Source: Clostridia bacterium (GTDB lineage: Bacteria; Bacillota; Clostridia; UMGS1883). Taken from it: a stretch of DNA of 9,921 nucleotides. The notes under the pieces were generated by a model. The model made no database searches and was not told the DNA's origin. It saw nothing but the letters and a program-made list of their open reading frames with translations. Numbering within the stretch: the stretch's first letter is position 1; the number at the start of each line of letters is the position of its first letter. Where the stretch lies: positions 1 to 9,921 of the forward strand of contig JAFSBF010000090.1 in the NCBI GenBank assembly GCA_017441965.1, written 5' to 3'. A program made the translations under genes and the position numbers. Of the stretch, positions 1 to 6,582 are shown one piece after another.

Positions 1-576
1 GAAATCGAAGTCTATCAATACAACGGCGGTGTCGTTGTCATCCCGAACATTCTTACGAAGGCATCCATAGTAGAGAGAAACATAGGGATAGCATCATTTT
101 CAGCCAAAGAGCCGATTTCTCCGATACAACGACCTGTGCCTACAGTGCAAGAGTTTGTCCGGGCATTTGCAGAGAATGGCGGTTACAACGAGGACGAAAT
201 TACAGAGTTCATTCTTGATATGCAGGAGATACACGGACTTTCACTCAAAACTACACCGACAGAACTTACGATACGGTTTTCTCCTGCGGATTCATATTCA
301 TACGCTCTGTTCACTTTTGGAATATCACAGGGCAGTGCAGATTTTTGGGTTATGCCCGGAAGGATTCAATGGGCGTTGAAAAGACACGGCATATTCCCAT
401 TCGAGGCAGATGGTTTTCTTGATTTCTACAAGCAGTATATCAACACTAACAGGTGTAAAACACCACCTTACGAAAACATAGACGGATTCTATTATGCCGA
501 CATCGACACAGTTCTAAATCATTCAAAGCAATTCATAACAGCAGCAGAACAATTCGTTTCTGCAATAACAAAATAA
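1..576 (+). CDS. Unrecognised protein, 5'-truncated, mobile-element cargo
   Basis: The reading frame is open from base 1 to the TAA at 574-576, so 191 C-terminal residues are visible and the start lies upstream. A GTG at 136 would give 146 residues, but the upstream codons read as normal protein (IEVYQYNGGVVVIPN, strand-like, near the left edge) and no good ribosome binding site precedes the GTG, so a truncated longer gene is preferred. The part from about residue 48 on is a mixed alpha/beta segment rich in aromatic residues (FVRAFAENGGY, then ADFWVMPGRIQWALKRHG), ending in a helical tail. No signal peptide or membrane segment is visible in this portion. I do not recognise a family. Its stop overlaps the ribosome binding site of the next gene, so the two are probably co-transcribed. 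Its place beside a serine recombinase suggests mobile-element cargo. Function is unknown. Confidence 0.7.
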   Translation, partial: EIEVYQYNGGVVVIPNILTKASIVERNIGIASFSAKEPISPIQRPVPTVQEFVRAFAENGGYNEDEITEFILDMQEIHGLSLKTTPTELTIRFSPADSYSYALFTFGISQGSADFWVMPGRIQWALKRHGIFPFEADGFLDFYKQYINTNRCKTPPYENIDGFYYADIDTVLNHSKQFITAAEQFVSAITK

Positions 577-589
577 AGGAGGCTTATAT

Positions 590-949
590 ATGGCAGCATC
601 AAACACAGTCGTTGCGGGCGACTATAAAGGTTATCTCGCTTTCAAAAACAAAAAACAAGGTCTTTATATCTACGGAACATTCGGCTTCGGCAAAAAGACC
701 TTCATAAACAAAGATACAGTCGATTACTATGAGGTTGTAGGCGAGGAGCAGTACAAGAGTTTCGGCACCGGTGTAGCAATAGGCGTAGCCGGAGCAGCCT
801 TATTCGGTGGCATCGGTGCTATCGCAGGAGCAGCTTCGGGTAAAAACAAAGGCAGTCACCTTGTATCAATCGTATTCAAGAACGGAACAAAATGTCTTTG
901 CGAACTCGATGACTCACTTTTCAAATCATTGGTAACAGTTTTGTATTAA
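590..949 (+). CDS. Small glycine-zipper protein of unknown function
   Basis: This 119-residue protein starts at ATG 590 behind a strong AAGGAGG (576-582), 7 nt upstream. Residues 1-55 are polar to aromatic (GDYKGYLAFKNKKQGLYIYG) and look like a beta-rich head. Residues 59-84 form a glycine/alanine zipper (GTGVAIGVAGAALFGGIGA and on) able to insert in or pack against a membrane. Residues 88-119 return to a soluble strand/helix pattern (HLVSIVFKNGTKCLCELDD). There is no signal peptide. The head/zipper/tail layout resembles small hypothetical proteins common in Firmicutes, but I cannot name a family. It directly follows the truncated gene and has its own terminator candidate before the recombinase, so it closes that transcription unit. 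A pore-forming or membrane-tethering role is possible but only inference. Confidence 0.8.
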   Translation: MAASNTVVAGDYKGYLAFKNKKQGLYIYGTFGFGKKTFINKDTVDYYEVVGEEQYKSFGTGVAIGVAGAALFGGIGAIAGAASGKNKGSHLVSIVFKNGTKCLCELDDSLFKSLVTVLY

Positions 950-958
950 ACACAAACG

Positions 959-994
959 AGCAGGGCATCGTTCGTGCGGTGGCCTGCTATTTTT
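959..994 (+). terminator. Terminator candidate after the glycine-zipper gene
   Basis: AGCAGG (959-964) pairs with CCTGCT (983-988), and an inner GCA/TGC pairing sits in the loop. The run ATTTTT follows the stem. It starts 10 nt after the stop codon at 949. The stem is short with an imperfect interior, so efficiency is uncertain. Confidence 0.55.
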
Positions 995-1003
995 ATCGGT
1001 GTT

Positions 1004-1054
1004 TTACGGTTACGGTAATAGGTTACGGTTAAGGTTATGTTACGGTTACGGTTA
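1004..1054 (+). repeat. TTACGG hexamer array in recombinase leader
   Basis: Exact TTACGG units lie at 1004-1009, 1010-1015, 1023-1028, 1040-1045 and 1046-1051, with degenerate units between and after them (TTAAGG at 1029-1034, TTATG at 1035-1039, TTATG at 1052). The array sits 70-117 bp upstream of the preferred recombinase start. If read as protein from ATG 1037 it gives repetitive LRLRL, which argues it is non-coding. It may be a protein-binding array or simple-sequence expansion. Confidence 0.75.
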
Positions 1055-1060
1055 TGCAAG

Positions 1061-1092
1061 GACTGTCCGTGTGACTGTCCGCAGACTGTCCG
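1061..1092 (+). repeat. Three GACTGTCCG direct repeats upstream of recombinase
   Basis: Exact 9-bp copies GACTGTCCG lie at 1061-1069, 1073-1081 and 1084-1092, with spacings of 12 and 11 bp, about one DNA helical turn. They begin right after the TTACGG array and end 11 nt before the recombinase ribosome binding site. Near-helical phasing suits repeated binding of one protein on the same face, for instance an autoregulatory or accessory protein. This role is inference. Confidence 0.8.
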
Positions 1093-1102
1093 AAATTACA
1101 AG

Positions 1103-1110
1103 AGAGGAGG
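1103..1110 (+). promoter_or_regulatory. Ribosome binding site deciding the recombinase TTG start
   Basis: AGAGGAGG lies 10 nt before TTG 1121 and nothing comparable precedes the ATG at 1037. It supports a 574-residue protein starting 5 codons before the ISRLKVAIYIRVST region, as usual for the family. Confidence 0.7.
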
Positions 1111-1120
1111 ACTGCAACCA

Positions 1121-2842
1121 TTGAAATCAATAGTACAAAATATAACAGAACAAATATCAAGACTCAAAGTGGCAATCTATATCAGAGTATCTACCCACTG
1201 GCAAATAGACAAAGACTCATTACAGGTTCAAAAGCGTGAACTTATCGCCTATGCAGAAATGGTGCTCGGCATCAAAGAGTTTGAAATTTTCGAGGATGCC
1301 GGGTATTCTGCAAAAAACACAGACCGTCCTGACTATCAACGGATGATGGGGCGACTGCGAACAGGAGAGTTCTCACATCTGCTCGTATGGAAAATCGACC
1401 GTATCAGCAGAAACCTGCTCGACTTTGCATCTATGTATAACGAACTCAAAGACCTCGGCATTACATTCGTATCAAAAAACGAACAGTTCGATACAAGCAG
1501 TGCAATAGGCGAAGCGATGCTTAAAATCATCCTCGTCTTTGCGGAACTTGAAAGAAATATGACCTCCGAGCGTGTATCTGCGGTTATGCTTTCAAGAGCG
1601 AATAACGGTCAGTGGAACGGCGGAAGGATACCATACGGGTATGACTATGACAAAGAGGAAAAAGTCTTTTCATCGAGTCAGCAAGAGGCTCCCATAGTTC
1701 GGCAAATCTTCAATATGTATGAGGAGGAACAATCAGTCTTGCACATAGCAAGATACCTGAACGAAAAATGTATCAAGACAAGAAGCGGAAAGGCTTGGTC
1801 CGCTACCGGAGTTCATAAAATCCTCACAAATAAATTCTATATCGGCACATATATCTACAATGTTCATAGTGACGGCCGAGCTACCAAGCAGAGAGCAGAG
1901 GACGAGTGGATACAAATTCCGTTCCACCACGAAGCAATTATTTCGATAGAACAATTCGACCGAGTGCAGTTCGCCCTGAAGCGTAACAAGAGAGGTGGCA
2001 ACGAACGAGGCGAAAGGCATACATCCAAACACATTCATACTTTTGCAGGTCTGCTCAAATGCGGTGTCTGTGATTCAAATATGAGTGCCACACTTGACCG
2101 TAGGAGAGCAAGCGGATGGCGACCTTCTATTTATGCCTGCTCTCGCAGACGAAACGAGGCGGATGCCTGCGATAACAAATATGTATCCGATGCTACAATA
2201 GGACCATTCATCATAAACTATGTTGCGAATATCATAAGAGCAAGAGAAACAATAGGCAAATCTACTACAATGGATATGCTCGAACGACGACTCCTGAAGG
2301 GCGAGGCATTTTCATCAGTCGCCTCAGTGGAGAGAGAGGGCATTGCTGCTCTGTACGAACTACTTAAATCAGGTTCAACAGGGTTGGAGTACAAACCGAA
2401 GTCAATATTTACAGATGACGGTTCCGGGGACGAAATAGAATACCTGCAAGAGCAACATAGAAAAACAGAAATCGCTCTCAATCGAATGAAATCACTTTAC
2501 CTGTTTGACGAATCCGGTATCTCCGAGAGCGAATACATAATAGAACGACAAAAGCTCATAGAGCAAATGGAAAATCTTGAAAAGCGAATATCTGTGCTTC
2601 AGACTCCTGACAATAACGAAACATATAGCGAGGAGTTCGAGGCAAAGGCGAGTTACTTTGTAATGGTGGAACGGCTACTGAGCGGTCAATATATCGACTA
2701 TGCCAAATACATCAAAGGAATCGACCCGAAAGTTCCAAGAAGTTTCTTTCAGCAGATTATCAATAAAATCTACATCACAGACGGCAGAGTATCGTCAATA
2801 GAGTTCGCCAACGGTATGACACACAAATTCTCCTATAAATAG
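1121..2842 (+). CDS. Large serine recombinase (site-specific integrase)
   Basis: This DNA recombinase of the large serine family cuts and rejoins att sites through a 5'-phosphoserine link and probably integrates or excises the element it lies on. Start chosen: TTG 1121, 10 nt behind AGAGGAGG (1103-1110), giving 574 residues. The ATG at 1037 would add only repeat-encoded sequence. Domains: resolvase catalytic domain about residues 16-160, with YIRVST (nucleophile Ser24) and the DRISRN motif; Recombinase domain about 169-270, beginning RIPYGYD; zinc ribbon with Cys314, Cys317, Cys340 and Cys350; coiled coil about 437-495, typical of integrases that control direction; then a C-terminal segment ending at TAG 2842. 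The length fits the family and no frameshift is visible. Proline codons are mostly CCG/CCA/CCT, unlike asd. As is common, the recombinase gene lies near one end of its element, and the core genes start about 240 bp further on. Confidence 0.93.
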   Translation: MKSIVQNITEQISRLKVAIYIRVSTHWQIDKDSLQVQKRELIAYAEMVLGIKEFEIFEDAGYSAKNTDRPDYQRMMGRLRTGEFSHLLVWKIDRISRNLLDFASMYNELKDLGITFVSKNEQFDTSSAIGEAMLKIILVFAELERNMTSERVSAVMLSRANNGQWNGGRIPYGYDYDKEEKVFSSSQQEAPIVRQIFNMYEEEQSVLHIARYLNEKCIKTRSGKAWSATGVHKILTNKFYIGTYIYNVHSDGRATKQRAEDEWIQIPFHHEAIISIEQFDRVQFALKRNKRGGNERGERHTSKHIHTFAGLLKCGVCDSNMSATLDRRRASGWRPSIYACSRRRNEADACDNKYVSDATIGPFIINYVANIIRARETIGKSTTMDMLERRLLKGEAFSSVASVEREGIAALYELLKSGSTGLEYKPKSIFTDDGSGDEIEYLQEQHRKTEIALNRMKSLYLFDESGISESEYIIERQKLIEQMENLEKRISVLQTPDNNETYSEEFEAKASYFVMVERLLSGQYIDYAKYIKGIDPKVPRSFFQQIINKIYITDGRVSSIEFANGMTHKFSYK

Positions 2843-2848
2843 AAAAAG

Positions 2849-2884
2849 GACTGCAATCTCATTTTCGAGAAAGCAGTCTTTTTT
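2849..2884 (+). terminator. Rho-independent terminator of the recombinase
   Basis: GACTGC (2849-2854) pairs with GCAGTC (2873-2878), and TCTC (2857-2860) with GAGA (2867-2870), separated by a symmetric AA/AA internal loop. The stem is followed by a run of T to 2884. It starts 6 nt after the recombinase stop codon. Confidence 0.85.
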
Positions 2885-2894
2885 CAATGCTGTT

Positions 2895-2966
2895 TATAAA
2901 CATCGGGTGCAATCTTAATGGCACGAAAAACAGGGCAAAAGTTGTAACATCGGGTCGATGTTTATA
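2895..2966. repeat. Inverted and direct repeats, candidate attachment site at element end
   Basis: TATAAACATCG (2895-2905) is matched by its exact reverse complement CGATGTTTATA (2956-2966). The word AACATCGGGT also occurs directly at 2899-2908 and 2946-2955. The 10-bp core ATAAACATCG occurs a third time at 3087-3096, inside the 3' end of queA. Such repeats between a recombinase gene and core DNA suit an att junction or a recombinase binding site. The exact crossover cannot be placed without an empty-site sequence. The rest of 2885-3080 holds no gene. Confidence 0.45.
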
Positions 2967-3025
2967 TGCTTGATGCACCATTTTTGCCGATTTTTCATCT
3001 TCCGGTAAAAGGACCTAAAAATCAA

Positions 3026-3049
3026 AAATGGCTTGAAATCAAGCCATTT
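3026..3049 (-). terminator. Terminator of the spoIID-like/queA unit
   Basis: AAATGGCTTGA (3026-3036) pairs perfectly with TCAAGCCATTT (3039-3049). Read on the minus strand, the stem is followed by TTGATTTTT, a T-rich tail. It lies 31 nt past the queA stop codon, so it fits a rho-independent terminator for that operon. If it is native to queA, the boundary of the mobile element lies to its left. Confidence 0.75.
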
Positions 3050-3079
3050 CGGACACCATCATCTTAAATTAGAGTGCTG

Positions 3080-4102
3080 CTAAACAATAAACATCGCATC
3101 GCCAAAACTGAAAAACCTGTACTTTTCCTCTAGTGCGTGCTTATATGCCCTCAGTACATTATCCTTTCCCGCAAGTGCACTTACAAGCATTACAAGAGTG
3201 GATTTTGGCAGATGGAAATTTGTTATAAGTGCATCTGTCATTTTAAATTTATATCCGGGATATATGAAAATATCCGTCTCACCGCTTGTTGCCGTTATGC
3301 GCCCGTTCTCACTTGCACTTTCAACTGTGCGGCAGCTTGTTGTACCGACACATATAACTCTGCCGCCGTTTTCCTTAGTTTTATTTATTATTTCTGCAGC
3401 TTCCTCGGATACAATATAATGCTCCGAATGCATCTTGTGCTGTGTTACGTCACTTACTTTTACAGGTCTGAAGGTTCCAAGTCCTACGTGCAGAGTAAGA
3501 AATGCAAGCTTTACACCCATATCCTCAATTTCTTTTAGAAGCTCATTTGTAAAATGAAGCCCCGCCGTCGGTGCTGCCGCACTTCCATTATGCTTTGAAT
3601 AAACTGTCTGATAGCGTTCTCTGTCCGTAAGCTTTTCCTTTATATAATGGGGAAGCGGCATTTCGCCAAGCTCCTCAAGCACGTTTTCAAACAGTCCGTC
3701 ATACGAAAACCTTACACGTCTGTTACCGCCCTCAAGGATTTGTATAACCTCAGCACACAGCTTACCACCGCCAAATTCAAACTGTGCACCCACCTTTGCA
3801 CGCTTACCCGGTTTTAATGCAACCTCCCACTCGTCCTGCGAAAAACGGTGAAGCAGCAAAAATTCAATAGCTCCTCCGCTTTCCTTTTTTGCGCCATAAA
3901 GCCTTGCAGGAATTACACGTGTATTATTAAGAACAAGGCAGTCGCCCTCTCTAAGATATTCCTTAATATTCTTAAAAAGCTCGTCTTTATACTCTCCGTT
4001 TTTTTTGTCAAGCATCAACATCCTTGATGCAGTTCTGTCGGCAAGAGGTGTCTGTGCAATAAGCTCCTCAGGCAAATAGTAATCAAATTCATCTGTATTC
4101 AT
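3080..4102 (-). CDS. queA: S-adenosylmethionine:tRNA ribosyltransferase-isomerase (QueA)
   Basis: QueA moves the ribosyl group of S-adenosylmethionine onto 7-aminomethyl-7-deazaguanine at the wobble position of GUN-anticodon tRNAs, forming epoxyqueuosine in the cytoplasm. The 340-residue protein has the full family length. It begins [19 protein letters not shown] and contains [10 protein letters not shown], the conserved [42 protein letters not shown] and the C-terminal [11 protein letters not shown]. It starts at ATG 4102, 7 nt after the stop of the spoIID-like gene, with a weak GGGG ribosome binding site inside that gene's last codons, so translation may be coupled. In many Clostridia queA is followed by tgt and yajC. 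Here it is followed by a terminator and then the mobile element. Its last codons contain ATAAACATCG on the plus strand, a word repeated at the element end, but the C-terminus looks normal and intact. Confidence 0.96.
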   Translation of the reverse strand: MNTDEFDYYLPEELIAQTPLADRTASRMLMLDKKNGEYKDELFKNIKEYLREGDCLVLNNTRVIPARLYGAKKESGGAIEFLLLHRFSQDEWEVALKPGKRAKVGAQFEFGGGKLCAEVIQILEGGNRRVRFSYDGLFENVLEELGEMPLPHYIKEKLTDRERYQTVYSKHNGSAAAPTAGLHFTNELLKEIEDMGVKLAFLTLHVGLGTFRPVKVSDVTQHKMHSEHYIVSEEAAEIINKTKENGGRVICVGTTSCRTVESASENGRITATSGETDIFIYPGYKFKMTDALITNFHLPKSTLVMLVSALAGKDNVLRAYKHALEEKYRFFSFGDAMFIV

Positions 4103-4109
4103 AAGTCAG

Positions 4110-5399
4110 TTACCCCAATTCTATGTCAGTAAAATAGTGTCTTAATATCTGGTCATACGTAAAGCCGTTTTCCGCCATTCCGCGTGCGCCCCACTGGCTC
4201 ATACCCACGCCGTGTCCGTAGCCGCCGCCGTTTATACTGTAGCTTGGCGCTCCGTCACTTGCTGCATTTATGCTTTTAAGAACGCCGCCTTCTGAAAGTG
4301 CACTGTAGCCTGCAATCCCTCCGATGCCCTCTGATGACAGTGCGTAAATAGGTGCATTTGCATTTCCTGATGTGGTTACAATGCTTATTCCCCCATCAGG
4401 CATTACTACAAACTTCTGGCTGTAAAGTCCTAAAATCGTACGGCATTTTTCAAGCTTTACACTATGTGTTCCTTCGCTTCCGTGGAAGGTCATCTGGGTA
4501 ACTCGGCCGCTATCTGTTACCTTATCGGTTGTAATCTTTTTAAGAGTGCCTATATTTACACCTGCAGCTATAAGCTTCTGCTCGATTTCCTCACGTGTCA
4601 GCTTTACACTCCACTTATATTTTGATGCCTTGTCCGCATTTTCATACGAGTCATCCACCGCTTTAAGATATCCGTAGGGGCTTCCCCATACGTTTTCCAC
4701 ACTTTCCGTTTTTCCTCCGCTTGTCGCAAAAAAGTAAAGTGCAACAACCTGACCGTTATATTTTGCAAGAACGCCCTTTGTTTCATTTACGGCACGGCGT
4801 GTATTTTCATGTTCACTCTCTACACCGCCATACACCTGACAGTGCGTAGTTGCACACACATCAAAACCATAGCCCTTATGCACATTTCCACGGCACAGGA
4901 CAAAATTTCTGGCACATACTGCCTGCGCCTTAAGCGCCTCTATCGGCCAGCTATAACTCATTTCTTTTCCCAAAACACTTGACACATAATCGTCTGTACC
5001 TACATAATTTATTAAGAGAAGCTCCCCGTTTTCGCGACGCTCGAGATATATGTATCCTCTGTATGGTTTTGTGTCACAGATAATGAAGCTTCCGTTTTGT
5101 GGCTGCAGTGAAATTTTAGGAATACCGCTGCCGTCAAACTTTCCCATTGCGGCAAAGCCCGTGGAGCCCATCTGTACATAAAGCTCTTCACCGCTTTGTG
5201 CTGCATATAAAAGGGTACCGTCTGCGGCATTATATACATTAATTCCACCGCTTGAGGAAAATGTTGCACTATCCCCCGAGGACGGTCCGTATCTTAGTCC
5301 TACACTAATCTCACTTCTATATTCTGATGCCTGTACTCCAATTGCTGCAAACACTGCAACAAATACCGTAAGGCATATAAAAAACAATTTCTTTTTCAT
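4110..5399 (-). CDS. SpoIID/LytB-domain exported peptidoglycan-remodelling protein
   Basis: This is a 429-residue secreted or membrane-anchored protein of the SpoIID/LytB family. SpoIID is a lytic transglycosylase that cuts denuded glycan strands during engulfment of the forespore. Start chosen: ATG 5399, behind GGGGG 9 nt upstream. It gives a clear signal peptide, MKKKLFFICLTVFVAVFAA, with likely cleavage after VQA at residue 24. An open frame continues upstream to 5540 but overlaps the asd promoter and lacks signal-like sequence. The SpoIID core starts near YVSSVLGKEMSYSWP; Glu146 is at the position of the family's catalytic glutamate. It continues through ALKAQAVCARNF, CATTHCQVYGG, FFATSGGKTES and the C-terminal GGGYGHGVGMSQWGARGMA. 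Residues about 25-125 are a strand-rich region typical of larger family members. It lies upstream of queA, a pairing seen in Clostridia. Whether it is the sporulation SpoIID itself or a paralogue cannot be settled from this window. Confidence 0.88.
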   Translation of the reverse strand: MKKKLFFICLTVFVAVFAAIGVQASEYRSEISVGLRYGPSSGDSATFSSSGGINVYNAADGTLLYAAQSGEELYVQMGSTGFAAMGKFDGSGIPKISLQPQNGSFIICDTKPYRGYIYLERRENGELLLINYVGTDDYVSSVLGKEMSYSWPIEALKAQAVCARNFVLCRGNVHKGYGFDVCATTHCQVYGGVESEHENTRRAVNETKGVLAKYNGQVVALYFFATSGGKTESVENVWGSPYGYLKAVDDSYENADKASKYKWSVKLTREEIEQKLIAAGVNIGTLKKITTDKVTDSGRVTQMTFHGSEGTHSVKLEKCRTILGLYSQKFVVMPDGGISIVTTSGNANAPIYALSSEGIGGIAGYSALSEGGVLKSINAASDGAPSYSINGGGYGHGVGMSQWGARGMAENGFTYDQILRHYFTDIELG

Positions 5400-5478
5400 C
5401 GCCTTTACCCCCATATTTACTGTTTTCGACATTAAAATTAAAAATCCTTTATTTTTTAATGCTTTTGTTGTAAAAAAA

Positions 5479-5507
5479 TTGACACCGGAAAATATTAGTG
5501 GTATACT
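5479..5507 (+). promoter_or_regulatory. Strong sigma-A-type promoter of asd-dapA-dapB-trhA
   Basis: TTGACA (5479-5484) is followed by 17 nt and then TATACT (5502-5507), with an extended -10 TGG at 5499-5501. The DNA upstream is AT-rich and could act as an UP element. Transcription should start near 5514, leaving a leader of about 55 nt before asd. That is too short for a lysine riboswitch, and I see no other riboswitch. The only leader structure is a small stem AAGTA (5533-5537)/TACTT (5545-5549). Confidence 0.85.
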
Positions 5508-5568
5508 AAATGATGATGCCCTACTATGGGTAAGTAACACTGCTACTTATTTGAAAGGAATGATATAT

Positions 5569-6567
5569 ATGAAGAAACTCAATGTTGCTGTTGTCGGCGC
5601 AACGGGTATGGTAGGAAGAACCTTCCTCAAGGTATTGGAGGAGGAAAATCTCCCCGTAGAAAATTATTATTTGTTTGCATCTGCACGCAGTGCCGGCTCC
5701 ACAGTTAAATTTATGGGTAAGGATTACGTTATTGAAGAGCTTAACGAGAACTCTTTTGACAGAGGAATTGATATAGCACTTTTCAGTGCAGGCGGCTCCA
5801 TCAGTGAGAAGTTTGCTCCTATTGCAGCGTCTAAGGGCTGCGTTGTTATTGATAACTCCAGCGCATGGCGTATGAATAAGGAGGTTCCGCTTGTTGTTCC
5901 CGAGGTTAATCCCGAGGATATTAAGTGGAATAAGGGTATTATTGCAAACCCCAACTGCTCTACAATTCAGGCAATGGTTGCACTTAAGCCCCTTGACGAT
6001 AAGTATAAGATTAAGAGAGTTGTTTACTCTACATACCAGGCAGTATCAGGTGCAGGTATGGGTGGATGGAACGACCTTGAAAACGGTCTTAAGGGCGAAG
6101 CACCCAAGAAGTTCCCCCATCCTATTGCTAACAACTGTCTTCCCCATATTGATGTATTTCTTCCCAACGGCTACACTAAGGAAGAGATGAAGATGATTGA
6201 GGAAACACGTAAAATCCTCGGCAGACAGGATATTAAGATAACTGCAACAACTGTAAGAGTTCCCGTTTTCAACAGCCACAGTGAGTCAATCAACCTTGAA
6301 TTTGAAAACGCATTTGACCTTGCAGAGCTTGTAGAGACACTTAAGAATGCACCCGGTATTGTTGTTCAGGATGATCCTGCAAATAACGTTTATCCCCTTG
6401 CAGCAAATGCAACAGGCACAAACGAAACATATGTAGGAAGAATTCGCCGTGACGAAAGTGTTGAAAACGGTGTAAACATTTGGGTTGTTGCAGATAACAT
6501 CCGTAAGGGTGCGGCAGCAAACGCAGTTCAGATTGCAAAGAAGCTTATTGAATATATGAATGACTGA
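5569..6567 (+). CDS. asd: Aspartate-semialdehyde dehydrogenase
   Basis: The enzyme reduces L-aspartyl-4-phosphate to L-aspartate 4-semialdehyde with NADPH, the branch point to diaminopimelate/lysine and to methionine and threonine. Start ATG 5569 lies behind AAAGGA (5554-5559) and gives 332 residues, typical length. The frame is open back to 5479, but that part overlaps the promoter. The NADP-binding motif is GATGMVG at residues 10-16. Arg101 in SSAWRM is a likely phosphate ligand. The catalytic cysteine is Cys130 in NPNCSTIQ. Arg230 and His237 in RVPVFNSHSES are the substrate-binding and general-base residues. Proline codons are almost all CCC or CCT, suggesting high expression and differing from the mobile-element genes. 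It is the first gene of the unit, with dapA starting 15 nt after its stop. Confidence 0.97.
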   Translation: MKKLNVAVVGATGMVGRTFLKVLEEENLPVENYYLFASARSAGSTVKFMGKDYVIEELNENSFDRGIDIALFSAGGSISEKFAPIAASKGCVVIDNSSAWRMNKEVPLVVPEVNPEDIKWNKGIIANPNCSTIQAMVALKPLDDKYKIKRVVYSTYQAVSGAGMGGWNDLENGLKGEAPKKFPHPIANNCLPHIDVFLPNGYTKEEMKMIEETRKILGRQDIKITATTVRVPVFNSHSESINLEFENAFDLAELVETLKNAPGIVVQDDPANNVYPLAANATGTNETYVGRIRRDESVENGVNIWVVADNIRKGAAANAVQIAKKLIEYMND

Positions 6568-6582
6568 TTGGGAGGTATAAAA

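Noticed and set aside
1004..1054. Telomere-like GGTTAC/TTACGG repeats
   Set aside because: The array is short, degenerate and internal to bacterial genes. It does not suggest a linear replicon end.
1061..1092. Possible CRISPR array from three GACTGTCCG copies
   Set aside because: Repeats are 9 bp with 2-3 bp gaps, far too short for CRISPR repeats and spacers, and no cas genes are visible.
1037..1120. N-terminal extension of the recombinase from ATG 1037
   Set aside because: It would encode repeat-derived LRLRL and CPCDCP sequence and lacks a ribosome binding site, while TTG 1121 has a strong one.
3137..3538. Plus-strand open frame opposite queA
   Set aside because: It lies wholly within the well-supported queA gene on the other strand and its cysteine-rich composition is typical of an antisense shadow.
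5510..5533. Tiny leader ORF MMMPYYG before asd
   Set aside because: It starts at or before the inferred transcription start, has no ribosome binding site and has no lysine or methionine control codon pattern beyond a chance ATG run.
5400..5540. Longer start of the SpoIID-like protein up to 5540
   Set aside because: It overlaps the asd promoter, hides the signal peptide and has no support over ATG 5399.
5514..5568. Lysine riboswitch in the asd leader
   Set aside because: The leader from the inferred start site is only about 55 nt, much shorter than a lysine aptamer, and only a small stem is visible.
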